27,270 nucleotides of DNA from CAHJXF01 sp964657795. Lineage in GTDB: Bacteria; Pseudomonadota; Gammaproteobacteria; Burkholderiales; Burkholderiaceae_D. The notes under the pieces are model-generated. The model was not told the DNA's origin, ran no database searches, and saw only the letters and a program-made list of their open reading frames with translations. This document shows, one piece after another, positions 1 to 6,843 of this stretch (the stretch's first letter is position 1; each line of letters begins with the position of its first letter). The stretch covers positions 1 through 27,270 of the forward strand of contig CAZZWS010000024.1 of assembly GCA_964657795.1 (NCBI GenBank), read 5' to 3'. The translations under genes and the position numbers were made by a program.

Positions 1-176
1 AACGTCGACAGCGGCAGTTCGGCGAGGCACATCCTCGCGGCGACGCGTTGCTGCGACGAAGTCGCGGCGACCCCGGCGAGCACGTCGCCCGAGCGCAGCG
101 GCGACGCCTTGGCCAGGACGTCCTTCAGGTCGGTGAAGGTCCAGCGGGTGTCGCCGACGGCATGCGCGAAGAGCAT
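1..176 (-). CDS. eutB: Ethanolamine ammonia-lyase large subunit, N-terminal fragment (runs off left edge)
   Basis: Reading leftward from an ATG at 176, the peptide begins MLFAHAVGDTRWTF and continues through LRSGDVLAGVAA and RVAARMCLAELPLST. This matches the N-terminus of EutB, the catalytic large subunit of the B12-dependent enzyme that splits ethanolamine into acetaldehyde and ammonia. Only about 58 codons are present and the gene continues outside the window. An in-frame TAA lies nine bases upstream of the ATG, so no earlier start is possible. There is no clear Shine-Dalgarno; only AAGG is close. The gene diverges from the PLP enzyme at 266 across an 89-base gap. The active site and B12 contacts lie outside the window, so identity rests on N-terminal similarity recalled from the family. 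Confidence 0.85.
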   Translation of the reverse strand, partial: MLFAHAVGDTRWTFTDLKDVLAKASPLRSGDVLAGVAATSSQQRVAARMCLAELPLST

Positions 177-182
177 GACGCG

Positions 183-188
183 ACCTTA
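183..188 (-). promoter_or_regulatory. Possible -10 element just upstream of eutB
   Basis: On the minus strand TAAGGT is followed by six bases and then the eutB ATG. The match to TATAAT is weak (3 of 6), and no -35 stands out. It is listed only because the spacing equals that seen before selO and aceK. Confidence 0.2.
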
Positions 189-196
189 CTCGAAGT

Positions 197-214
197 CCGG
201 ACCGGCCGGACCGG
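197..214. repeat. Tandem 9-bp repeat in the eutB/aldolase divergent gap
   Basis: CCGGACCGG occurs twice head to tail with no spacer, in the 89-base gap between two divergent genes. It could be a regulator site or simple GC-rich slippage. Nothing else in the gap tells these apart. Confidence 0.4.
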
Positions 215-265
215 CGGCGCGCTCGCTTATCCTGCGTTTCGTCCACGCAACCCGTTCGAGCGGCC

Positions 266-1369
266 ATGCCCAACACCCCGCAGCAAAGCCAGGCGCTCCG
301 CGAGCGCTGCACGGTCGTGCTTCCCGGCTTCAGGACGTTCACGCCGGCCGAAGACTTTCGTCGCCTGGCCGACTGGTGCGAAGCCGGTGGCATCGAGCAC
401 GACCGCTACGGCGATGGCCCGCTGATCCAGGACTTCGAACGAAAGATCGCCGCGATGCTCGGCAAGGCCGCCGCGACGTTCGTCCCGAGCGGCGTCATGG
501 CGCAGCTCGCCGCGATACGCGTCTGGACGGAGCGAGCCGGCCTCGATCGCTTCGGCATCCACCCGACGTCGCACCTCGCCCGCTACGAGGAAGAGGCCTT
601 CTCGGCGTTGATGAAGCTGCACGCCGTACCGATCGGCGACCGGCTGCGACCGATGACCGCCGCCGATCTCGCCGGCAGCGCGCAGCGGCTCGCCTGCGTG
701 ATCGTGGAGCTGCCGATCCGCGAAGCCGGCGGCAAACTGCCCTCGTGGGAAGAACTCGAAGCGCTCAAGTCGGCCGCGCGCGCACGCGGCATCCCGCTGC
801 ACATGGACGGCGCGCGCCTGTGGGAAAGCGCGGCCTTCTACGACCGACCGCATGCGGCGATCTGCGACGGCTTCGAATCGGTCTACGTGTCGTTGTACAA
901 GGGCATCGGCTCGTTCGCCGGGGCGATGCTGGCGGGCAGCGAGGACTTCATCGCCGAAGTCCGTCTCTGGCGACGACGGATGGGCGGCACGCTGTTTCAG
1001 GCGGCCCCCATGGTCGCCGCGGCCGCGATGCGCTTCGACGACCGCATCGCGATGATGCCGGCGCTGTACGAGCGGACGCTAGCCTTCGCGACGAGTCTCG
1101 AATCGCTGAAAGCCCTCAGAGTCGACCCGCCGATTCCGCACACCAACATGCTCCATCTCTACTTCGAAGCGCCGGCCGAAGCGGTGATGGCGGCGCGCGA
1201 TGTCATCGCCGAGCACCATGGTTGCTGGTTGCTGGGCAACGTGCGTCCCGCCGAGGTACCGGGGTGGAGCGTGACCGAAATCTATGTCGGCGATCAGTTG
1301 CTTCAGATCGGCGATGCGCGGGTCGCCGGGTTATTCGGGGAACTCTGCGAGGCGATGGCGGCCTGCTGA
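266..1369 (+). CDS. Threonine-aldolase-fold PLP enzyme (beta-eliminating lyase superfamily)
   Basis: This 367-residue protein has the fold-type I PLP layout of the low-specificity threonine aldolase/beta-eliminating lyase family. The HMDGAR motif (Asp181) should contact the pyridine nitrogen, and Lys212 in SLYKGIGSFAG is the expected Schiff-base lysine. Family members typically cleave beta-hydroxy amino acids to glycine and an aldehyde in the cytoplasm. The lysine context here, YKGIG, differs from the SKGLG of textbook threonine aldolases, so the substrate may differ. The ATG at 266 has no strong Shine-Dalgarno. The gene stands alone, divergent from eutB, with a REP-like element downstream. 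The fold is secure and the substrate is not. Confidence 0.8.
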   Translation: MPNTPQQSQALRERCTVVLPGFRTFTPAEDFRRLADWCEAGGIEHDRYGDGPLIQDFERKIAAMLGKAAATFVPSGVMAQLAAIRVWTERAGLDRFGIHPTSHLARYEEEAFSALMKLHAVPIGDRLRPMTAADLAGSAQRLACVIVELPIREAGGKLPSWEELEALKSAARARGIPLHMDGARLWESAAFYDRPHAAICDGFESVYVSLYKGIGSFAGAMLAGSEDFIAEVRLWRRRMGGTLFQAAPMVAAAAMRFDDRIAMMPALYERTLAFATSLESLKALRVDPPIPHTNMLHLYFEAPAEAVMAARDVIAEHHGCWLLGNVRPAEVPGWSVTEIYVGDQLLQIGDARVAGLFGELCEAMAAC

Positions 1370-1443
1370 GCAGCAGTGCTTCGCTCGACGCCTGCGGGCG
1401 ATCCCGCCACCTGCCTTGCCTTGGCGGCCTATCGCCTATCCGG

Positions 1444-1537
1444 CGTTCCCGCGCATGCGAGAACCCCGTGTCGTTACTCGGTCCTCGCCCAGCGGCACCG
1501 CATACGCCGCTGTGTTCCCGCCTACGCGGCAACGACG
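1444..1537. repeat. Degenerate REPIN-like element (two inverted REP units)
   Basis: A unit at 1444-1470 (CGTTCCCGCG...GCGAGAAC) recurs inverted at 1508-1537, where the reverse complement reads CGTTGCCGCG...GCGGGAAC. The two units are about 37 bases apart. In translation the second gives the SRLRGND signature typical of interspersed proteobacterial palindromic repeats. It fills most of the 249-base gap between convergent genes. Nothing else is visible in that gap. Confidence 0.6.
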
Positions 1538-1618
1538 AATACGAAGGTGTCGCGGCACCCGTGCAGCCGAGAAACCACGCGGCGCCGAATCTACAGTCAA
1601 ACCAGCCGTCAAATCGAC

Positions 1619-2398
1619 TCAGACCGCCAGCACGCCTCCATCCACCGCGAGGATCTGCCCCGTGATGTGCCGCCCCGCGTCGCTCGCGAACAGCAGCGCG
1701 ACGCCTTTCAGGTCCTCGTCGCCGCCGATGCGGCCGAGCGGCGCATGTTGCGCGAGCTTCTCCTCACCGAGCGTCGCGAGGATGCCCTTCGTCATCTTCG
1801 ACGGGAAGAAGCCCGGCGCGATCGCGTTGACGTTGATGTTGTACGGACCCCATTCGCCGGCGAGCGCGCGGGTGAAGTTGACCACCGCACCCTTGCTCGT
1901 GTTGTACGCGATGGTCTGCATCGTGCCCGGCGCGTTGCCCTTGAAGCCAGCGATCGACGCCACGCTGATGATGCGGCCCGATCTGCGCGGGATCATGCTG
2001 GCCTTGCCCACCGCCTGGCTGGTCAGGAAGATGCCGCGCACGTTCAGGTTCATGACCTTTTCCCAGGCCTCGAGCGGATGATCCTCGGCCGGCGCACCCC
2101 AGCTCGCACCGGCGTTGTTGACGAGGATGTCGATGTGGCCGAGATGCTTCATCGCGGCCGCGACCAGCGGCTGCGCGCCGTCGGCCGTGCCGAGGTCGGC
2201 CGCGACCGCGTGGGCTTCGATGCCCATCGTCTTCAGATGCTCGACCGCCTCGTCGAGGTCCGACTGCTTCCGCGACGACAGCACCAGCTTCGCGCCCTGC
2301 TCGCCGAGCGCTTCGGCGATCTGCAGCCCGAGGCCGCGCGATCCACCGGTGACGAGGGCCGTGCGGCCGCTGAGGTCGAACAGCTTCTTGATGCTCAT
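1619..2398 (-). CDS. SDR family NAD(P)-dependent oxidoreductase
   Basis: This 259-residue classical short-chain dehydrogenase/reductase has the nucleotide-binding motif TGGSRGLG at residues 17-24, NNAG near 94-97, a catalytic Ser near 148, and Tyr165 with Lys169 (YNTSK). The C-terminal DGG motif is also typical. The Ser-Tyr spacing is about four residues longer than the usual 13. Such enzymes oxidise or reduce hydroxy/keto groups in the cytoplasm. As the last gene of the leftward beta-oxidation run, it may act on a 3-hydroxyacyl or other hydroxy intermediate, but the sequence does not fix the substrate. It starts 56 bases after the Dabb gene and is probably co-transcribed. The start is ATG at 2398, preceded by GGAG. 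Confidence 0.88.
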   Translation of the reverse strand: MSIKKLFDLSGRTALVTGGSRGLGLQIAEALGEQGAKLVLSSRKQSDLDEAVEHLKTMGIEAHAVAADLGTADGAQPLVAAAMKHLGHIDILVNNAGASWGAPAEDHPLEAWEKVMNLNVRGIFLTSQAVGKASMIPRRSGRIISVASIAGFKGNAPGTMQTIAYNTSKGAVVNFTRALAGEWGPYNINVNAIAPGFFPSKMTKGILATLGEEKLAQHAPLGRIGGDEDLKGVALLFASDAGRHITGQILAVDGGVLAV

Positions 2399-2454
2399 GA
2401 AGTCTCCTGATTGTTATGGTTCGTAACCAAAGCGGCACGAGGGCCGCGACTCCG

Positions 2455-2736
2455 TCAGACGACGTAGTCGAGCACCGCGCGCGACTCGCGCATGGCGCCG
2501 AGCTGCACCGCGACGTGGCGATGATGCGGATCGTCGAGGTAGGCCTGCAACGCCGCCTCGTCGTCGAAGGCCGCCACGAGGACGACGTCGTGGTCCGCTT
2601 CGAGACCTTCGCTGCGGGTGCCGACCTCGAAGCCGCGCATGCCGGGGACCAGGTCCGCGCAACTGCGCAACGCCTTCGCGAAGACCTCGATGTCGGCGGG
2701 ATCGGTGAGTTTCCACATCACGATGTGCTTCAGCAT
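2455..2736 (-). CDS. Dabb (stress-responsive alpha/beta-barrel) domain protein
   Basis: This 93-residue single-domain protein begins MLKHIVMWKL and carries the pattern of the Dabb ferredoxin-like barrel: an opening HIV strand, the central VPGMRGFEVG segment, then DHDVVLVAAFDDEAALQAYLDDPHH. Members form dimeric barrels. A few are enzymes acting on polyketide or aromatic intermediates, and most have no known role. It begins 25 bases after the acyl-CoA dehydrogenase stop and lies upstream of the SDR, so it is probably in the same transcript. Its function in this pathway is unknown. Confidence 0.85.
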   Translation of the reverse strand: MLKHIVMWKLTDPADIEVFAKALRSCADLVPGMRGFEVGTRSEGLEADHDVVLVAAFDDEAALQAYLDDPHHRHVAVQLGAMRESRAVLDYVV

Positions 2737-2761
2737 GTTTGTTCCGGTGAAAAGAGGCCGC

Positions 2762-4597
2762 TCAGAACCACGCGTCCTGCATGGTCAGCGTCGTGGTATC
2801 GAGCGAAGCCAGCAGGTCGAGCATCGGTCCGACCTTCGGCAATTCGTAGGCGAAGAAGTAGCGCGTGGCCGCGAGCTTGCCGAGATAGAACGCGTCGGCC
2901 GCGTCGTCCTCGCCGCCGCGGATGCTGCGGCCCGCGACGAGCGCCTGTTCGAGCCACATCCACGCGATGACGCAGTGGCCGAAGGCTTCGAGATAGACGC
3001 TCGCGTTGGCCAGGGTGCGATTGGAATCCCCGACGGCGTGGACGATGGCGGTGACCTCTTCGAGCCGCCACCAGATCGTGTCGAGTTCGGCCGCCAGCTT
3101 CTGCGAACCGGGATCGTGAATTGCCTTGCTGCGCGCGATCGTGTCGCGCAGGCGACCGCTCAACGCGCGCAGAGCCGCCCCACCCTGCATGACGACCTTG
3201 CGGCCCAGCAGGTCCAGGCCCTGGATGCCGTGCGTGCCTTCGTGGATCGGGTTCAGGCGGTTGTCGCGATAGAACTGTTCCACGTTGTAGTCGCGCGTGT
3301 AGCCGTAGCCGCCGTGCACCTGGATCGCGAGGTTGTTGGCTTCGAGGCACCACTGCGACGGCCAGCTCTTCGCGATCGGCGTGAGGATGTCGAGCAGCAG
3401 ATGCGCCTCGTGCTTCATCGCATCGGTTTCGCCGGTGCGCTCGTCGTCGACCAGCTTCGCGCAGTAGAGGTTGAGTGCGAGCGCACCCTCGACGTACGAC
3501 TTCTGCGCGAGCAGCATGCGACGCACGTCGGCATGCGCGACGATGGGCACCTGCGGCTGCGACGCGTCCTTGCCGAGAGGCGGTCGTCCCTGCGGCCGGT
3601 TACGGGCGTAGTCGAGCGCGTGCAGGTAGCCGGTGTAGCCGAGCGCCGTGGCGCCGAGGCCGACGCCGATGCGCGCCTCGTTCATCATGTGGAACATCTG
3701 CGCGAGACCACGACCGGGCTCGCCGACGAGATAACCGATCGCGCCCGCTTCACCGCCCGGCCTGAACTTGCCTTCACCGAAATTGAGCAGGCAGTTGGTC
3801 GTGCCGCGGTAGCCCATCTTGTGGTTCAACCCGGCCAGCACGATGTCGTTGCGTACGCCGCTCGTCTCGTCGTCGTTGACCAGGAACTTCGGCACGATGA
3901 ACAGCGAGATGCCCTTGACGCCGTGCGGCAGGGTGCCGTCGGCCTCGGGGATCTTGGCCAGCACAAGGTGGACGATGTTCTCCGACAGGTCGTGCTCGCC
4001 GGCCGAGATCCACATCTTGTGGCCGAACAGGCGATACGACCCGTCGTCCCCCGGCACCGCGCGGGTCCGCACGTCCGACAACGACGAGCCCGCCTGGGTC
4101 TCCGAGAGGCACATCGTCCCGTAGAACCGACCGGTCATCATCGGCTTCACATAGCGCTCGATCTGCTCCTCGGATCCGTGCGCGAGCAGCAGGTTGGAGT
4201 TGCCGATGGTCAGGAACGGATACGAGGACGTCCCGACGTTGGCGGCCTTGAACCACGCGAAGCCCGCCTTCTCGACGACCGCCGGCAACTGCATGCCGCC
4301 CAGCTCGTAGTCGCGACCCGCGGCCATCAGCCCCGCCGCGTTGAACGCCGCGAGCGCCTTGCCGATCTCCGGGATCATCGTCACGCGCTCGCCGTCGAAA
4401 GTCGGCTCGTTGGCGTCGCTCTTCTTGTTGTGCGGCTCGAAGAGATCGGTCGCGATCTCCTCGCAGGTCAGCATCGCGGCATCGAACGTCTCGCGCGAGT
4501 GATCGGCATAGCGTTCGCGCGACGTCAGCGACTCGACGTCCAGCCATTCGTAGAGCAGGAAGGCGATGTCGCGGCGGGAGAGGATTTTCGAAGTCAT
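2762..4597 (-). CDS. Acyl-CoA dehydrogenase, large form with C-terminal extension
   Basis: This 611-residue flavoprotein catalyses the first oxidation of beta-oxidation, from acyl-CoA to trans-2-enoyl-CoA. Ordinary acyl-CoA dehydrogenases have about 380 residues; this belongs to the roughly 600-residue subgroup that has an N-terminal extra segment and a C-terminal helical domain. Visible motifs are the flavin-binding MCLSETQAGSSL near 162-173, MWISAGEHD near 195-203, and the catalytic-base region NPIHEGTHG with Glu453. The subgroup includes DmdC (methylmercaptopropionyl-CoA dehydrogenase) and many enzymes of unknown chain length, so the substrate is left open. It lies downstream of the Sel1/TonB-like gene across a 158-base gap that contains a palindromic repeat. 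Confidence 0.93.
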   Translation of the reverse strand: MTSKILSRRDIAFLLYEWLDVESLTSRERYADHSRETFDAAMLTCEEIATDLFEPHNKKSDANEPTFDGERVTMIPEIGKALAAFNAAGLMAAGRDYELGGMQLPAVVEKAGFAWFKAANVGTSSYPFLTIGNSNLLLAHGSEEQIERYVKPMMTGRFYGTMCLSETQAGSSLSDVRTRAVPGDDGSYRLFGHKMWISAGEHDLSENIVHLVLAKIPEADGTLPHGVKGISLFIVPKFLVNDDETSGVRNDIVLAGLNHKMGYRGTTNCLLNFGEGKFRPGGEAGAIGYLVGEPGRGLAQMFHMMNEARIGVGLGATALGYTGYLHALDYARNRPQGRPPLGKDASQPQVPIVAHADVRRMLLAQKSYVEGALALNLYCAKLVDDERTGETDAMKHEAHLLLDILTPIAKSWPSQWCLEANNLAIQVHGGYGYTRDYNVEQFYRDNRLNPIHEGTHGIQGLDLLGRKVVMQGGAALRALSGRLRDTIARSKAIHDPGSQKLAAELDTIWWRLEEVTAIVHAVGDSNRTLANASVYLEAFGHCVIAWMWLEQALVAGRSIRGGEDDAADAFYLGKLAATRYFFAYELPKVGPMLDLLASLDTTTLTMQDAWF

Positions 4598-4666
4598 CAG
4601 AGTGGCATCACAACGTGAACAGCGTCAGCAGGAAGTCCGTGCAGCGGCAGCAGACAGGCAACTCGG

Positions 4667-4691
4667 GTCCCGGCCTTCGCCGCGATGACAG
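4667..4691. repeat. GEGR-type palindromic repeat, copy 1 (degenerate)
   Basis: The core CCCGGCCTTCGCCGCGATGACAG-like block is shared with the copy near 6816. On the minus strand it encodes the spurious CHRGEGRDPS peptide typical of such repeats. It sits in the gap between the Sel1/TonB-like and acyl-CoA dehydrogenase genes. The stem is imperfect (GCGAT instead of GGGGT). Confidence 0.6.
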
Positions 4692-4755
4692 ACAGCCGAC
4701 CGAGCACGGTGAACGAACGAAAGCGCGAATCGCGCCGATGAGCGACGGCAGCGCA

Positions 4756-5523
4756 TCAACGCGCCAGCATCTGCAACCCGGTCGGCAGATCCGGACGCGA
4801 GGTCTTGCGATCGAACACGACTTCGCGTTCGCTGGCGTTGTCGACGTGCGGCGACATCGACGGGCGCGGCAGCAAGCGGATGGCGTCGGCGTAGCCCACG
4901 AACAGCGCGCGCTCGAAGTCGTGGCGGTTCGGCCCGACGTTGTCGGTGCTGGCCAGCAATCGGACGCTGCCGATACGGGGATCGAAGCTGACGCGGACGG
5001 TGCCGGTGACGCCCTTTGCGATCGCATCGCGCGGATAGACGAGCTGTTGCAACGCCAGGTCGTGGACGGCGTCGATGTAGGTCGCCACGGCGACCTCGGG
5101 CGCGGCGAACGCATCCACCGGCGGCGCCGGGATGCCGGTCTTTTCGCGACGCATCACGGCATACCAGCGCGCGGCTTCCGGATAGCTCGGCGGCACGCTG
5201 TCGCCCCGTGCATGGAGCACCGCGAGCAGCCTCGCGGAGTTCCGGTCGCCGAGCAGCGCGCCACGCTCGTAGATGCGCAACGCACGCGGGACGTTCGCGA
5301 CGAGGCAGGTCCCGTTCTGGAACATCTGGCCGGCGATGAAGTGCGCTTCGGGCTCGTTGGCGCGCATGCCGTCGTTGACGGCTTCCACCGCCTCTTCGCA
5401 CTTCGCGCTGTCGAGCAGGGCGAGCGCCCGGTCGGCGTGCGCCCGTTGCGCCTGGGCGAGCGAGGCCGCCAGCAGCGCCGTCAGCACGAAGCCCGATGCC
5501 AGGAGACGTTGACGGCCCTTCAT
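4756..5523 (-). CDS. Secreted Sel1-repeat / TonB C-terminal-like protein
   Basis: The predicted protein has 255 residues. The start is ATG at 5523, chosen because GGAG lies seven bases upstream and a signal peptide follows at once (basic start, hydrophobic stretch, cleavage around AQAQ). Next come one or two Sel1-type repeats (RALRIYERGALLGDRNSARLL and PEAARWYAVMRREKTG). The C-terminal half has a YPRDAIAKGVTGTVRVSF motif like the TonB C-terminal fold. Proteins of this kind are usually periplasmic. TonB-like domains contact outer-membrane transporters, but no TonB membrane anchor or proline-rich spacer is seen. The gene lies 11 bases after the thiolase stop, so the two are almost certainly co-transcribed. 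Its role is unknown. Confidence 0.8.
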   Translation of the reverse strand: MKGRQRLLASGFVLTALLAASLAQAQRAHADRALALLDSAKCEEAVEAVNDGMRANEPEAHFIAGQMFQNGTCLVANVPRALRIYERGALLGDRNSARLLAVLHARGDSVPPSYPEAARWYAVMRREKTGIPAPPVDAFAAPEVAVATYIDAVHDLALQQLVYPRDAIAKGVTGTVRVSFDPRIGSVRLLASTDNVGPNRHDFERALFVGYADAIRLLPRPSMSPHVDNASEREVVFDRKTSRPDLPTGLQMLAR

Positions 5524-5534
5524 GCGACGCTCCT

Positions 5535-6713
5535 TCAGACGACTTCGAACAACCCCGCCGCCCCCATCCCGCCGCCGATGCACATCGTCACGACGACGAA
5601 CTTCTCGCCGCGGCGCTTGCCTTCGATCAGCGCGTGGCCGACCAGCCGTGCACCGGTGACGCCGTACGGATGCCCGACCGCGATGGCACCGCCGTCGACG
5701 TTGAGGCGATCGTTGGGGATGCCGAGCTTGTCGCGGCAATAGATCACCTGCACCGCGAAGGCTTCGTTGAGTTCCCAGAGGCCGATGTCCTCGACCTTCA
5801 TGTTCATCTTCTTGAGTAGCTTGGGGATCGCGAAGACCGGGCCGATGCCCATCTCGTCGGGCTCGCAACCCGCGACCGCGAAGCCGCGAAAGATGCCGAG
5901 CGGCGCCAGGCCCTTCTGTTCGGCGACCTTGGCATTCATCACCACCACCGCCGAACCGCCGTCCGAGAACTGGCTCGCGTTGCCGGCCGAGATGACGCCA
6001 CCCGGCATGGCCGGCTTGATCTTGGCCACGCCTTCGTAGGTCGTGTCCGCGCGGATGCCTTCGTCCTGGCTGATCGTCACTTCCTTCGTGCCGAGCATGC
6101 CGGTGGTCTTGTCGGCGACGCCCATGACGGTCGTCATCGGCACGATCTCGGCGTCGAACCGGCCGAGTTCGCGCGACGCGGCCGCACGACGCTGGCTCTC
6201 GACGCCGTACTCGTCCTGCACTTCGCGCGGGATGTTGTAACGCTTCGCGACCTGCTCGGCGGTCTGCAGCATGTTCCAGTAGATCTCGGGCTTCGTCGCG
6301 AGCAGGTGGGGGTCGCGCATCATGTGCAGGTTCATTTCGCTCTGCACGCAGGAGATCGACTCGACGCCGCCGGCGACATAGATGTCACCTTCGCCGGCGA
6401 TCACGCGCTGCGCGGCGGTCGCGATGGTCTGCAGCCCCGACGAGCAGAAGCGGTTGATGGTCATGCCGGACGTCGTCACCGGGCAGCCGGCCGACAGCGC
6501 GATCTGACGCGCGATGTTGGCGCCGGTCGCGCCTTCGGGATTGGCACAGCCGATCACGACATCGTCGACCTCGGCCGGATCGATCTTCGCGCGCTCGATC
6601 GCGTGCTTGACGGCATGGCCGCCCATCGACGCGCCGTGCGTCATGTTGAAGGCGCCCTTCCAGGACTTGGCGAGGGCGGTGCGGGCGGTGGAAACGATGA
6701 CGGCTTCGGTCAT
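5535..6713 (-). CDS. Acetyl-CoA C-acyltransferase (thiolase)
   Basis: This 392-residue thiolase is of normal family length. Its catalytic residues are all present: nucleophile Cys90 in NRFCSSGLQ, His348 in VGHPYG, and Cys378 in CIGGGMGAA. It carries out the final beta-oxidation step, cleaving 3-ketoacyl-CoA with CoA to acetyl-CoA and a shortened acyl-CoA. Its position downstream of the hydratase/dehydrogenase fusion favours a degradative FadA-like role over the biosynthetic acetoacetyl-CoA role. Motifs alone do not separate the two. The ATG at 6713 follows GGAG. Confidence 0.93.
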   Translation of the reverse strand: MTEAVIVSTARTALAKSWKGAFNMTHGASMGGHAVKHAIERAKIDPAEVDDVVIGCANPEGATGANIARQIALSAGCPVTTSGMTINRFCSSGLQTIATAAQRVIAGEGDIYVAGGVESISCVQSEMNLHMMRDPHLLATKPEIYWNMLQTAEQVAKRYNIPREVQDEYGVESQRRAAASRELGRFDAEIVPMTTVMGVADKTTGMLGTKEVTISQDEGIRADTTYEGVAKIKPAMPGGVISAGNASQFSDGGSAVVVMNAKVAEQKGLAPLGIFRGFAVAGCEPDEMGIGPVFAIPKLLKKMNMKVEDIGLWELNEAFAVQVIYCRDKLGIPNDRLNVDGGAIAVGHPYGVTGARLVGHALIEGKRRGEKFVVVTMCIGGGMGAAGLFEVV

Positions 6714-6813
6714 GGGAGGAACTCCTTCGGAGTAATTCGGCGGCCGCGACGCTGTGCGTCACGTCTTTGTGTATTTGAACGATCTTGGCTTGTGTGGTGG
6801 CGCGATCACCCTC

Positions 6814-6839
6814 AGCCCCGGCCTTCGCCGGGGTGACAG
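6814..6839. repeat. GEGR-type palindromic repeat, copy 2 (perfect hairpin)
   Basis: CCCCGGC-CTTC-GCCGGGG forms a perfect 7-bp stem (6816-6833) flanked by TGACAG. It lies 10 bases past the fusion gene's stop and before the thiolase. There is no U-run on the minus-strand transcript, so it is not a standard terminator. REP elements in such places can protect upstream mRNA. Confidence 0.75.
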
Positions 6840-6843
6840 CTGT

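Noticed and set aside
109..1665. Long plus-strand open frame over the threonine-aldolase-like gene
   Set aside because: It is arginine/proline-rich with no family motif and overlaps a well-supported gene in another frame. Its end is translated repeat sequence (SRLRGND).
2618..4618. 666-residue plus-strand open frame opposite the acyl-CoA dehydrogenase
   Set aside because: This is an antisense frame kept open by high GC. Its composition is Arg/Ala/Val/His-heavy, and the minus-strand protein has clear catalytic motifs.
5524..5868. 115-codon upstream extension of the Sel1/TonB-like gene
   Set aside because: It overlaps the thiolase 3' end out of frame, is Arg-rich, and would hide the signal peptide.
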